The notes: generated by a model not told the origin, from the sequence alone. Counted from the first letter of the stretch, positions 43,866 through 56,099 are shown. The stretch is 64,000 bases of DNA from Symsagittifera roscoffensis (GCF_963678635.1 NC_087071.1:42484153-42548152), one strand, 5' to 3'. Numbers and translations are program-made.

Positions 43866-46127
43866 CAGGACCACAAAATGTATTAGTCACACACTATGAT
43901 TGCGAAGAAAACGAACAAAAAACACTACATAAAAACGCCATAAACCAAAAAACTCAATGCGAATCAGAAACACAAGAAAAAGAAACAACAAATATAGCAG
44001 CGACACTTTATTCAAAAGCCCGAGCTACAACCTTAACAGGATATAAATTCGCAGCAAAATTGTTAGAGAAAAAATAACCTTGTTCCCAAGTCTCAAATGG
44101 AAACAAAAATGGACTCGATCACAAAATTTTCTATGAAAGCAACATTTTTTCAACATCAAAAGACTTTTACATCTTAACACCGACGAAAATAAAACAAACT
44201 CAAACGATTAAAAATAACCACAAACAAAGGCATAATTCGAAAACAGTTAAGTTTTCAAGTTTTTTCATACTCTGCACATCAAGCACAACTTGAAAGATAC
44301 CAAGGTCATATGAAATTAGATGACAAATATCCATTCCACGGCGCACATGGAAGATTAAATTATGATGTCCATGTTACAAATTGGATACTACACATCAGAA
44401 TAATTAACCCTTCTAACTGTAAAGCAGACACCAAAACTAAAGGTTATCAAAAAAATAATGTTTTTGATTGAAAATTTCTATTTGAAAAATCTCGGTTAAC
44501 ACAACATTTAAACGACGACACAATAATACAACGAGGGATACGCTTACCTTACACCTGAAGACACATGTATCACATTTCAAATTTCAAGAATTCACCCAAG
44601 AATGATGAAATCTCATAAAAAGTATTTCATTGAATCAATTCCCTTTGAAAAAGTAAACCCTGATAAAATTCGATCAAACAGAAATCGTTATAAAAATATC
44701 AGTGGAATTGAAAATTTATTAACATTTTTTCAAATCTATCCCGAAACAGAACTCGCCTGCAAAAGTAAAACCCAATTCAGAAATTCTCGTCGAATACGAA
44801 AAAAGTTTTGCCACGAAAACAGAAAAATTAATAATTAACCCATCTCAAACGTACCACAGTTAATGTGACAAAAACTCATACATCCCAGTATATTTTTTAA
44901 AAAAACAGGAATTATTGGTGGAACGTTTCGCCCACAAGATAAAGGCAGCACACGCTTACAAGTACTATCACTGATGAACAATAATTATTTTGGCGCAATC
45001 CACTATGATATCCACTTAGATATGAGATTGGATTACACAATAAGCAGAAAGTTTCAAGGAATATCATTATCAGAACTAGAAACACTCCATCACTTATGTG
45101 AACTATATCGAACACAATTTCTACAATATTTTGTGCTAGCAGTATTAAAAATACTTTAAGCAGGATACTTTTTATCAGGCAATAGATCAAGTGTTATCGA
45201 TTACGAAGGGAATAACTATGGTACTACACAAGTACTAAGAAAGTATCAATATTATATATACTTTTGAAGACTAACAATGTTACAAAAGAATCCCTATAAC
45301 CTACAAAAATAAAGTACATTTTGTCGATACATTTTCCAGACGAACATCTTTTTGGGATACATGTGGATGTGAAATAGTAACAATGTTGTACAGCTAAACC
45401 CAGATGAAGACAAATACTATCTACTCACCCGATACCCCACACTTATGCAACCATTAAAGAAAATTTTCACTACAAAGTATCAGAGCTATTGCTCGTAACC
45501 CCAATATAGATGTACAATTAATAGGTATATATTCCAGATCCGATATACATCATCACACTCGCACACTGCACTTTCAAGAACTTCCTACAAGAATGGACAC
45601 AATCCAAAGACAATCAATAGATCGAAATTTAAGAAAATTTTCCAAAACCGAAGGATTTTCAGACTTCTATGTTAAGACTTTACCGGATACTTTAAAGAAA
45701 TAAAAAAAATACAAATATCTAAACGGTGAAAAAAAAACCTGTTAAAATTTTTAGTTTTGTAAACCTAAAAAACCTACTTCTCGCTTTTCTAGGATGCCCT
45801 TATTACATCTTATAAGGATTGACTATTTTACACACAATGTATTTTTTTGGATTTCTCATCTCATTTGTATAAAGAATCTATATCACATGCGCAAAAGATA
45901 CACAAGTCAGCCAACAAGCTAGTGTAGCACGCATGTTGTTTGCAAGATTTTTTGGAATATTTTCAAATCTACTTATGAAATTTCTTTTTGACGCTCCAGT
46001 ATGTGAATACAAAAAAAACTATCAAACACACCTAACAAATACGATACTTCACAAGATAAGAGAAATACAACACCTACTGCACCACAATTACAAATTTTTC
46101 ATAGTTATCATCCATTATCTTTGCTAA
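43866..46127 (+). pseudogene. Env-like glycoprotein remnant, unit 2
   Basis: It is collinear with 38815-41077 and shares its stops. Fragments lie at about 43872-44076, 44602-44838, 44895-45160 and 45933-46127. Minor amino-acid changes are present (for example two in the 78-codon fragment). The first half occurs once here; the second half is repeated again at 46502. Confidence 0.6.
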
Positions 46128-46501
46128 CACGAAACTATAAAATTACAGCAATAACAGAACACATCTCTCCTAGTCATGGATGACAAAATTATTTCCACCG
46201 CACTCAGAGACACCAAAATGATTCTTATTTCATTATGATTCTTATTTCAATAAATTTGATCACTTTTCACTAACTTTTCTTTTTCTCACAGCAAAAGAAC
46301 GTGACTTGCACTGCTCACACGAGATAATGTTACCCACTAAACTAACCCAAACATACACCTATTATACGTTTATTCAACACCACTACATAGGTAAAACACC
46401 ATCCTAAAACCCACAGCACAGATTCAATTTCAATAACTCCAAATACATATTACCATTTTTTCTAAATTTCATTTATTGTGTACAAAAACTAACATACACT
46501 G

Positions 46502-47788
46502 CATCTCAAACGTACCACAGTTAATGTGACAAAAACTCATACATCCCAGTATATTTTTTAAAAAAACAGGAATTATTGGTGGAACGTTTCGCCCACAAGA
46601 TAAAGGCAGCACACGCTTACAAGTACTATCACTGATGAACAATAATTATTTTGGCGCAATCCACTATGATATCCACTTAGATATGAGATTGGATTACACA
46701 ATAAGCAGAAAGTTTCAAGGAATATCATTATCAGAACTAGAAACACTCCATCACTTATGTGAACTATATCGAACACAATTTCTACAATATTTTGTGCTAG
46801 CAGTATTAAAAATACTTTAAGCAGGATACTTTTTATCAGGCAATAGATCAAGTGTTATCGATTACGAAGGGAATAACTATGGTACTACACAAGTACTAAG
46901 AAAGTATCAATATTATATATACTTTTGAAGACTAACAATGTTACAAAAGAATCCCTATAACCTACAAAAATAAAGTACATTTTGTCGATACATTTTCCAG
47001 ACGAACATCTTTTTGGGATACATGTGGATGTGAAATAGTAACAATGTTGTACAGCTAAACCCAGATGAAGACAAATACTATCTACTCACCCGATACCCCA
47101 CACTTATGCAACCATTAAAGAAAATTTTCACTACAAAGTATCAGAGCTATTGCTCGTAACCCCAATATAGATGTACAATTAATAGGTATATATTCCAGAT
47201 CCGATATACATCATCACACTCGCACACTACACTTTCAAGAACTTCCTACAAGAATGGACACAATCCAAAGACAATCAATAGATCGAAATTTAAGAAAATT
47301 TTCCAAAACCGAAGGATTTTCAGACTTCTATGTTAAGACTTTACCGGATACTTTAAAGAAATAAAAAAAAATACAAATATCTAAACGGTGAAAAAAAACC
47401 TGTTAAAATTTTTAGTTTTGTAAACCTAAAAAACCTACTTCTCGCTTTTCTAGGATGCCCTTATTACATCTTATAAGGATTGACTATTTTACACACAATG
47501 TATTTTTTTGGATTTCTCATCTCATTTGTATAAAGAATCTATATCACATGCGCAAAAGATACACAAGTCAGCCAACAAGCTAGTGTAGCACGCATGTTGT
47601 TTGCAAGATTTTTTGGAATATTTTCAAACTTACTTATGAAATTTCTTTTTGACGCTCCAGTATGTGAATACAAAAAAAACTATCAAACACACCTAACAAA
47701 TACGATACTTCACAAGATAAGAGAAATACAACACCTACTGCACCACAATTACAAATTTTTCATAGTTATCATCCATTATCTTTGCTAA
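46502..47788 (+). pseudogene. Env-like remnant, third partial copy
   Basis: This is the internally duplicated second half of the env-like region: the CELYRTQFLQ/SGNRSS fragment (46556-46821) and the C-terminal fragment (47594-47788). It lacks the YDC-containing N-terminal half entirely. Confidence 0.65.
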
Positions 47789-49936
47789 CACGAAACTATA
47801 AAATTACAGCAATAACAGAACACATCTCTCCTAGTCATGGATGACAAAATTATTTCCACCGCACTCAGAGACACCAAAATGATTCTTATTTCATTATGAT
47901 TCTTATTTCAATAAATTTGATCACTTTTCACTAACTTTTCTTTTTCTCACAGCAAAAGAACGTGACTTGCACTGCTCACACGAGATAATGTTACCCACTA
48001 AACTAACCCAAACATACACCTATTATACGTTTATTCAACACCACTACATAGGTAAAACACCATCCTAAAACCCACAGCACAGATTCAATTTCAATAACTC
48101 CAAATACATATTACCATTTTTTCTAAATTTCATTTATTGTGTACAAAAACTAACATACACTGCATCCTCCGTAACTTTGATCCCACAAGACAAATATATT
48201 TATTCTACCCACCAACCAAATACTTTGATGATGAAGAATCCCCCCCCCCCCACTCATCATCCCCCACGAATATATACAGCCCATCGAAGTCCACATTCTA
48301 GAATACATTCACAATACTAAGTACAATCAGTAGCTGTATAACATAATCCAATATATCCGATGAAATCTCCTTCAATAATGAAGAGTACAACATCATCCGA
48401 GCACTCAAAAGCTCCTATGGCCTCTCCTTCAGACTGCAAATGCCATCCACAAGCTTGCCAAACTCCTCAGATCAACAAACAAAACTCGCACTAATTTCGC
48501 ATAGGGTTTTTTTCGCCGACGACAACTTTTTGTAAATATAATTAAATAAAACAACTAATGAATTGAAAGACATAGTAATCATTCTTTGTATATGTCTCAC
48601 TTTTCTGTTTCAGATTTCACCATTCTTTCATCTGAAACGAATAAAAACAAACAAAAATTGCAAACTCTTTTCTATTAACTTTTCAAAGTCAATTTAACAA
48701 TCGCAGTATGTAACTATTTTGAATTTTTCACTCGCCCATAAACCGTTTACTATTTCCACAATCTCACGGCTTGCCCACGAAGAATTGTTTAAATGATGAA
48801 TTTCATGTTTTAGCTTTCGATGATAGCAACTCTAACTTGTTTTTACACGTTTCAAATTTTCCCCTATGCTGGTTGGAAGGATTTATAAAAGTAAGCTTAA
48901 CCAACCAACGCAACTTACGAACGCCACAAAACCACAATTTAATAGCATGACTAAGAAAGAAATTCTCACGGTACCCAAACCAGATTCAACCCAGGTTAGA
49001 ACTGAATAAACAATTTCTTTTAAAGCCACCTCAAGTTTTATTAAAACCAAACAAAACACAAAAACGTCGAAGACAAACCCAAAACAAATGACTCTACTTT
49101 TCAGAAAAAGATACAATCAAAACAAAACAAAAAAGAAAAACACGAAACTTAAATGTTGCAAAAGGTTGAGCATATAAAGAGACTCTGCACAAAGAGACCA
49201 TAAAAAGTTAATCCACTTCTGACCTAACCCACAAGAACGACGTCGCTCAAAGTACATGCCCACACCATGCACTACGGCACTACGATACTCTATTTTTGAT
49301 CAGAGTGGCTTCAGATAACCGAACTAAAATCAAAACGCTTTTGCGATAATAACTAATAATAAATAACTGAAACCAAAACTTAACTAACAACTTGTAAATA
49401 TATAAATGCAGTATGTAAAGATTTCTTAGAGCCCAAAGAACGAGCATGGCAGCAAGGAAGGAGATGACAACTCGACTACATTCCAACTCTGGAATGGCAA
49501 ATCTATCTGGTTTGTTGCCGAATTCACTAGCCTCAAAGGATTTTAAGTATGTACTCAACATCTCAGCAAAGGAAACCCATGAAACCAGGCCAATGGACAT
49601 CTCAATGTTGATCTCACATACCGATCCTAGTCACCTGGCACTTCACACGGAACGGTTTAACTTCACCCTGCACGTAGTCTTGCTCTAAATATAATGAAAT
49701 CGATACATCATTGCATCGATCAGAAGTCTTGAGACAATCACGCAAGACTACCCACGATCAACGAGACCCATCTTGAAACACGAACCAGAACAATCTTCTT
49801 CTTCTATCTACGCAAACAGCTACATCTCTCCCCTCTTCAAGAAGTCACCGCTCAAAACTTCCAAAGAAAACTACATCACCCGTCCTTCTCTACAATAAAC
49901 AATTAAAAACTACAAACTCTCTGAACCTCGGATGGG
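47789..49936 (+). other. Sequence between env remnant and 3' LTR
   Basis: Up to 49324 this repeats the tail of unit 1. From 49325 to 49936 it is sequence seen only once in the window, leading to the LTR; an 80-codon frame (49446-49688) is open but shows no domain and its reverse strand is also open. I treat the stretch as 3' untranslated element sequence. Confidence 0.5.
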
Positions 49937-50338
49937 TGGAACCAGTTCTAAACTAGTGTTTATACTTGGATATAAGTACAATTATATTATTGATAAAACT
50001 ATCACTATAAAATATTACTTAGTAACCAATCATATTCCATCTCTAACATTGACACTTATTTGTAAGTGCTGAAACTACTTGTAATTTCAGCACTAGAACA
50101 ATTTGAATAAATCTTAGACTAAAATTGTTATCCTTCTGGATAAACTCCAAGAACTAACTCGCGAAAACCAATATACACTAGATCTATTGAGACTAGGAGA
50201 TATAAGAGTAAGATTGAGATTGGTATTAGACTAATAAGTTGAACAAATATATCCGGCCGAAAATGAGGTAGCGTGACGAACAGACAGTGTACCCCATCTG
50301 AAATTACTCTATGAGTACAGACCAAAGGTCATAACTCA
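49937..50338 (+). repeat. LTR A (3' LTR of the left element)
   Basis: It aligns along its length with 50945-51358: both begin TGGAACC and end TAACTCA. Shared parts are a CCAAT box (TAACCAATCAT), the hairpin GTGCTGAAACTAC/GTAATTTCAGCAC (50066-50093), an AATAAA signal and the 3' block TCCGGCCGAAAAT...GCGTGACGA. TATAAAA is present near 50008. The preceding GGATGGG could be a weak polypurine tract. It is clearly diverged from LTR B, so it belongs to a different insertion. Confidence 0.75.
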
Positions 50339-50944
50339 AATAGTTTCTGAATTTTTTTGAAGTGTTGTTTTTTGTATGAAAAAAAAAATCGCATGATGAG
50401 CGTTTTATACATTCAAATTCAAAATTATGTTTCGATGACCAGAAATCTTCAAGGTTGTCAAGAAGATCAAAATGTTGCTTTAAAAGTATTTGACACATTG
50501 TTTTTAATGTATGAAAAATGTTTGATTAGCGTTTTCCATACACTCCGTTTACGCGAGTGTATGGAAAGTATTTCTTTGTTTGGAGCCCAACTCGGGATTA
50601 CAGATTTAGGCCTGCGAGAAACTTCCCATATATCTGACTTTCTCTTGTAGTATTTTCTGTCACAAGTGTTTTCCGATCATTCTGCTCAAATAGAACCGTT
50701 AAAAGTGTTCATAGTGTTCGAAAACCGACTAAATCCAAATTTCCCAGTTTATGTATTCCAATTGATCCGTTTTCTTCATATCTTTTTCCCCTATTATTCG
50801 GACATCGTTATGCATGCACTCTTCATTTTTTATCCTTGATCATCGCTGAAATTGTGGAGCACATCTATGACCTTACTTTTGTATCGTTAGTAGAAATCTG
50901 TAATCTGTGACGAAAATAATGAAGAGTTTGAGATTGCGACAATG
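50339..50944. other. Spacer between the two element copies
   Basis: About 600 bases separate the two LTRs. Two diverged phrases, GTATGAAAAA...GATGAGCGTTTT and GTATGAAAAATG...GATTAGCGTTTT, repeat within it, and an 8-bp hairpin ATACACTC...GAGTGTAT surrounds 50552-50570. A 97-codon frame (50357-50650) has no recognisable domain. This may be host DNA between insertions. Confidence 0.5.
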
Positions 50945-51358
50945 TGGAACCTGATCTAAACTACATTTTATTATTGGATAAATTAGATATTTTACCACTG
51001 TAAAATATTTAATATTAACCAATCATAATCCATCCAACTAACAACCCACTTATTTGTAAGTGCTGAAATTACTTGTAATTTCAGCACCAGAGAGATTTGA
51101 ATTTAACTTAGAAATTAGTTGCCTCTCCAAGAGAACTTCAGCTGCCGCAATAAACCAGTATACTCTAGATCTATTGAGCCTAGCAGAGACTAGTTAAACA
51201 CCCTGAGACTAGTAGATATAAGAGTAAGATTAGGATCGGATCGGTATTAGACTAAGAAGTTGCACGAATCTATCCGGCCGAAAATAAGATAGCGTGACGA
51301 GCAGACGGTGTACCCTATCCGAAAATACTCTATGAGTCAACCAAAAGGATCTAACTCA
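50945..51358 (+). repeat. LTR B (5' LTR of the right element)
   Basis: It matches LTR A with clear divergence. It starts TGGAACC (possibly two bases earlier, TGTGG) and ends TAACTCA. It contains TAACCAATCAT, a perfect 13-bp inverted repeat with a TT loop (51060-51087), CAATAAA, and an extra partial duplication of GAGACTAG relative to LTR A. A primer-site candidate follows two bases after its end. Confidence 0.75.
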
Positions 51359-51360
51359 TC

Positions 51361-51378
51361 TGGTGCGACCATAAGTCT
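51361..51378 (+). promoter_or_regulatory. Primer binding site candidate
   Basis: TGGTGCGACCATAAGTCT lies two bases after LTR B. It starts with TGG, as required to pair with a tRNA CCA end. I cannot name the tRNA. Confidence 0.55.
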
Positions 51379-51384
51379 CAAATA

Positions 51385-51679
51385 AGACCTTAATAGCTTA
51401 GAATTAACCAAATATAGATTAGAAATTAGACAAAACATTTTCAAAAGCTTACACGATAATGACTTAATTGAAATGTCTCTACGACTCAATAGATCAGAGC
51501 CGATTATCCGCACAATACTAGAACTACCCGGTATTGAAAGAAGACCTCGGACGAGAGACGACATACGAATACATATAAAGTTACCATTTAGTTTCATGGT
51601 TGTACGGCAAAAGCCAACACAAACTTTTATATTTAGAATCTTATTAGCAATGAATTTAGATTTTCATTTGCAAACATAA
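51385..51679 (+). other. Leader ORF, about 98 codons
   Basis: The frame opens after a TAA at 51382 and runs to 51679; the only ATG near its start is at 51473, giving 68 codons. Composition is balanced and protein-like (Arg/Glu/Leu-rich helix-forming start, a PGIERRPRTRDDIRIHIKLP segment, then hydrophobic), unlike the low-complexity frames around it. No family is recognised. Its position directly after the primer site suggests a leader peptide or the remnant of a first gag exon. Confidence 0.4.
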
Positions 51680-52570
51680 AATTTTGAAGGAAATCTTCAT
51701 GATTAGTTCAGGCGCTAAACAAAATTACTAATGTACAATAACGATTGATAAAAAGATCTCAGATCGTTTTCTCAACTTCTGCAGTATTATATAAAACATA
51801 TTTATTTGAAAAATATTTATTAAAAAATAAAAATAAAAATTAGTAGCATGACAATAAATTGTTAGTATATATAAATCATCCTGTTGTTCCAGCTTCATAA
51901 CATAAACAAAACAGCAATCATAAGCTAACTAACATCATATAAAACTAAAACTTTATATCAAATAAATTTAAACCATTTTAAACTTAAATTTACTTAATTT
52001 TAAACCAGATCATTAAGGCTTATCCTTGGATCTTAATAAATTTTCTATCTCATTAATTTTTAATTCTGATCATTTTGTTCTCCCCCACCCACTTATTAAT
52101 TGTCCAACGACCTCAAACATCGATTCACTACCCGATTCAAAAGACCCAGGACTAATGAAATTTTTCAATAACACTAACCATTCAAATTAGGCTAAACAGT
52201 GAAGAACTTCGGTTATTCATCCTTCACTTGAACCCTCATCTTACCAGACCCAGGATACATCTTAGACTTAGCAAGTTTAAAATAGTATCTAACGAACTAT
52301 TTGCGTTCTAATTATACCTGAACCTTGTGGATCGATTTACTATTCTCCAACCCTTGAACACAATCACTACCCCTAAGTAACATTATATAAGTTAACACCT
52401 TAACTTAGACTAGCCACGAGAAAGTAAAAAATCATTCTCCGGTATCGATATACTTTTCTCTCCAACACTGAACAAAAAGACCCAGGTTAAGCTTAAAAAA
52501 ATCGTAAGGAATAACAGTCAAGAAAAATAAAAATCACTAATAACTTCTAGCATCCCTCATCCTAAACCTT
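51680..52570 (+). other. Leader of the env-bearing element, no gene seen
   Basis: This is AT-rich sequence. The phrase AGACCCAGG occurs three times (about 52141, 52253, 52478) in different contexts, the last followed by GTTAAG, a possible splice donor (CAG/GTTAAG). No open frame is supported. Confidence 0.5.
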
Positions 52571-53008
52571 ATGTCATTCAAAAATTTAGGAACTAAACAA
52601 ACAATCGTTTTACACATTTGTGAAATAGAAAACCAAAAATATGATCTTGTAATAACCCCACATACACAAACAGTTGGATACATTCGAACAAATCGACAAA
52701 CAATAAAAAGAAAAATTATAAGCAAACAAAGACAAATCACACGAAAAAGATTTTCAAAAAGTAGAAACACATTTTCCGAATCAGAAACCAACAGTTTAGG
52801 CGAACTATACAAATTAAAAGAATCTATAAATAAAAATTGCCCCATCCATAATCAATTATATTTTTCCGACTCAGAAACAACTTCAAACTCATCAAAAAGA
52901 GGAAAAAGAAGAATAAAAATGCAATATAAACACAAACCAGTACACCTATATAACTGGAATCAACCAATTAGACATATTGATAGTTATATATTAACAGTCA
53001 TCAAATGA
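52571..53008 (+). CDS. Basic pre-gag ORF (145 aa), unknown
   Basis: It starts at ATG and ends four bases before the next ATG. Residues about 40-65 form a dense Arg/Lys patch (RTNRQTIKRK, then RQITRKRFSKSR). Ser/Glu-rich acidic stretches follow (FSESETNS and YFSDSETTSNSSKRG), with a second basic patch (KRGKRRIKMQYKHK). There is no signal peptide or membrane segment. The two SxSET-like repeats and basic patches suggest a nucleic-acid-binding or nuclear protein. By position it could be an accessory regulator, like small basic proteins of complex retroviruses, but no homology is seen and this is inference. Alternatively it is a displaced gag N-terminus. Confidence 0.55.
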   Translation: MSFKNLGTKQTIVLHICEIENQKYDLVITPHTQTVGYIRTNRQTIKRKIISKQRQITRKRFSKSRNTFSESETNSLGELYKLKESINKNCPIHNQLYFSDSETTSNSSKRGKRRIKMQYKHKPVHLYNWNQPIRHIDSYILTVIK

Positions 53009-53012
53009 AAAA

Positions 53013-54452
53013 ATGAGCCACACTCAAAATGACGAAAGTCCAGATGAAGAAGCAGTTTTTCCCTTTCTTATAGATTCACTCCAGGATAGAGGAATAACAC
53101 AATTTTGTAAAAACTTACTCGTAAACTTGTTTGAACCAGGAATCAGTCCATGCAAAGCAGAATTCCCAGATGTAAAAATCAAAGGACAAATTATAGAACA
53201 TTATCTAAAAGACATATGTAACCTAACACAACAATATGAAATCTACACCATAGAATTCAGCACACCACAAACAGCTCATAACAAGTATGTAATTCAAACA
53301 GACGATATAGATTTAGAATTTTCGAAAGTATTCATAGAATACATCAAAAGCATACAAAATCATAATTCACAAAGAGTAAACTCAATATTCACTAACGAAG
53401 TTTTTGCAATAATATATAGTTATATATCTATATTAGAAAAAACAGAAGTTCAAAGCACATCACCAACAGAAACATCCAAACATACAAAAATAAGAAACGA
53501 AATTACAATATTTTCAACATTTTTACATATAATCCGAAAAACTTTCACCAATAATGATGTCTCACAAAACACTAAACATGATTTACAAAAATTTTTAGCA
53601 TGGTTTATATTAGATTATTTTACCCACAACCTAGATTTAATTTCACAAGCCTGAAAAAATTTCAGACCCCAAAGTACCAATGACGACACCCTCATTGCAC
53701 AAAAATCAGATTACGTTTGGGACCCTGAATGGTCTCATCCAGCATTTATAAACATTCCACAAGATATCTCTAGTCAAGTGATAAGTACAATATCTTTTCA
53801 CAGAGATTATGTAAAAGTATTACCATTAACGATTGACGCAACACCATTAAAGTATAATACATTTTTACCTGATACACGAAATAACAGCTTAAATTCAACA
53901 GTCATACTTAAGGAAAATCTCAATGGAACCAGAAATCTTACACAGCAAGATATTCAAACACCATCACACTTCATAAATGAAGAAGTAGTCCAAACAATAG
54001 TAACAACTACACAACAAAGTATTTCACCAATACGTCCAAATCTCACAACACCAAAAAACACAAATACATTACTACCACAGGAAACTTTACAGTCAACCGT
54101 TAAACCTTCGGTTGCTCCAAAATACTCACATATGGACTATCAGACATATAGACCAATGACAAAACCGTCAAAAACACGAAAAACGTTCACAAAAAAAACA
54201 CCAACAAAAAACAAATCAACCCCCCGAAAAAATACACAAAATTTAAATCACGTATGTTCCCATTATTGGAATCTCCCAAATACATCAACCAATTCAGAAA
54301 ATTTCCCAGATAATCCAAACCCTCCACAGGATTATAGTGAAAATTATCCATTTTTTCAACAAAATAAGAATAAACAACAAACACCTTATAACACAAATAA
54401 CTTATCATCTGATAATCATGATTACTATCAACCAGATTTTTTTGCACCATAA
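53013..54452 (+). CDS. Gag N-terminal region (interrupted by TGA)
   Basis: It starts at ATG 53013. The first 213 codons are a helical, Ile/Leu/Phe-rich domain (FLIDSLQDRGITQFCKNLL near the start) that I do not recognise. An in-frame TGA at 53652-53654 interrupts the frame, which then continues without a shift to a TAA at 54450-54452. The second part is Thr/Pro/Asn/Gln-rich (residues about 250-480), typical of a linker before capsid. The TGA looks like a decayed CGA codon. The following piece (54453-54788) changes frame: the +1 frame 54460-54768 is a Gln/Pro/Asn/Met-rich continuation, and frame zero resumes before 54789. Such a long region ahead of capsid is unusual for gypsy Gag. Confidence 0.6.
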
Positions 54453-54788
54453 ACTAAAGAATATCGCACACAAAGACCGCGACAATCTCATCCATCCCAA
54501 AGTCCCACAAAATCCAACAGATACACAAAATCCACAACAAATGCATATACAAAACCCATTTAACACACAATCTTTTCAACCAATACAGCCACAAAACCCA
54601 ATGACTACGCATTCTTATCAACCAACTCAAATGCAAAATGAAATACCGCTTCCATATTACCTCCAGCAACATGAAATAACAAAAAATCAACTTTCAAATT
54701 TTTCACAAATGCCAAATGCCGCAGAATCACTACAGATGACTATGAATCCATACCTCATCAATAATCAATAATATCGAAAAAACCACTG

Positions 54789-56099
54789 ATGGTATTCACA
54801 GGAACAGACCCTGAATATTCTGTAGAAGATTATTTAAATGCAGTCACAGCAAATTTAATTTTAAATATAGGACCTGAACCAATTAATACACCACTCCATC
54901 AAAATTGGATACATAGACGCACAGCGTTAATACAAACAACACTAGATGGCGCAGCTCAAAAATGGTTTTCAGTACTACCTATAGAAACAAAATCAGATTG
55001 GAAAAGATTTACACAAGAGTTTTCAAAAATGTTTGATTCTGAAAGAAACAAACAACATCAAAGAATTTTATGCAACGAAATACGCAGATTACCAAATCAA
55101 ACAATTAAACAATTAGCGGTACGAATTGAAACACTGAATCGAAAAGCATATTCACTTAATACACATGATTACAAAAACACAAAAATGACAGAAGTTTTAA
55201 TGATGACCTTAACACCTCAATTAAGGAAAATAGCTATAAAAAAGAGAGCATCTCATCCTTCCTCAATTCGAGAACCAGATTTAGATTTTAGAAAATTAGT
55301 AGATAAACTAGAACAAGCAGAAACAACAATAAAACTCGAAGAAACAGAAAATCTAAAACTACAATACGTGAATCGAATTGACACAAATACTACACATATA
55401 ATTAATATACAAGAATCAGACACAGACTTGATTGAAAAAATCACTGAAATACTAAACATCTATGAAAAGAACCCAAATTTTAAAGGCAAACCATCTTTCA
55501 AAAAATGGTGTAATTTTTGCCGACGATACGGACACAGTATTGCCGAATGTAGACAAAAACAACAAGATAATCAGAATAAACCTCAGAAGCACAAAGAACC
55601 AAGTAAATCATTCTATCAATACATGAAAAAAGTTCAAAATCTACCAAACAAAAATATATATAGTAATAATAGTTCAGGAAAACCCCTTCCAAGTAACTCA
55701 AATTACTCACGAAACCAATCACCATATAACTCAAGTTATAGAGGTAGATCGCCCGAACAAAGAAATTCACGAAATTTCTCACAAAATAGACACAGCCGAT
55801 TGAATAGCCAAAATAACCAAAATAACTATTCACGATCGAATTTAAACACAACAGAATTTGTTTCTGCATCCAGTTCCCATTCAAACCCAAGGAATAGAGA
55901 CTATTCCAATGATAGATCACGAAAGTCATCATACAACAGAAATAGAAACTATTCACACAATAGAAATAGAAGTTATTTAAACAATCGAAATCAGAACTAT
56001 TCATACAATAAATCAAGGAATAACTCATATAATAGATCGAATTATGACAGATCAAAGAATAACTATCAAAACAGATCACGAAATAATTCACAAAATTGA
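54789..56099 (+). CDS. Gag capsid and nucleocapsid
   Basis: This frame has 436 codons from an ATG that may be internal. Residues 1-190 are the Retrotrans_gag capsid-like domain: FTGTDPEYSVEDYLNAV, the GAAQKWFSVLP core, and the WKRFTQEFSKMF and EIRRLPNQTIKQL helices. A Glu/Thr-rich helix follows. One zinc knuckle CNFCRRYGHSIAEC (CX2CX4HX4C) lies at about 238-251. The last about 140 residues are an imperfect repeat of Asn/Arg/Ser/Tyr units (YNRNRNYSHNRNRSYLNNRN-like), basic and disordered, suited to RNA binding. It ends in a TGA, but the same frame goes on with the same repeat after that TGA and a second at 56118-56120. Confidence 0.88.
   Translation: MVFTGTDPEYSVEDYLNAVTANLILNIGPEPINTPLHQNWIHRRTALIQTTLDGAAQKWFSVLPIETKSDWKRFTQEFSKMFDSERNKQHQRILCNEIRRLPNQTIKQLAVRIETLNRKAYSLNTHDYKNTKMTEVLMMTLTPQLRKIAIKKRASHPSSIREPDLDFRKLVDKLEQAETTIKLEETENLKLQYVNRIDTNTTHIINIQESDTDLIEKITEILNIYEKNPNFKGKPSFKKWCNFCRRYGHSIAECRQKQQDNQNKPQKHKEPSKSFYQYMKKVQNLPNKNIYSNNSSGKPLPSNSNYSRNQSPYNSSYRGRSPEQRNSRNFSQNRHSRLNSQNNQNNYSRSNLNTTEFVSASSSHSNPRNRDYSNDRSRKSSYNRNRNYSHNRNRSYLNNRNQNYSYNKSRNNSYNRSNYDRSKNNYQNRSRNNSQN

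Larger units (their letters stand above)
42612..49324 (+). repeat. Env-bearing tandem unit 2, with internal duplication
   Basis: This copy of 37561-42611 is enlarged by a direct 1661-bp internal duplication: 44841-46501 is repeated at 46502-48162, with a CATC microhomology at the junction. Differences from unit 1 are rare single-base changes. Confidence 0.95.
30662..50338 (+). mobile_element. Scrambled, 5'-truncated env-bearing gypsy element (left copy)
   Basis: The region is collinear with the right-hand element (50945-64000) but lacks LTR, gag, protease and most of RT. It consists of pol segment 1 (30662-33890), pol segment 2 (33891-37560), an env-bearing unit (37561-42611), a second env-bearing unit (42612-49324) and a tail that ends in an LTR (49937-50338). 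The pol segments are old and diverged from each other, whereas the env units are nearly identical, so the duplications happened at different times. No part can encode a full protein. Confidence 0.8.

Noticed and set aside
49446..49688. 80-codon plus-strand frame near LTR A
   Set aside because: No domain, opposite strand also open, lies in probable 3' untranslated sequence.
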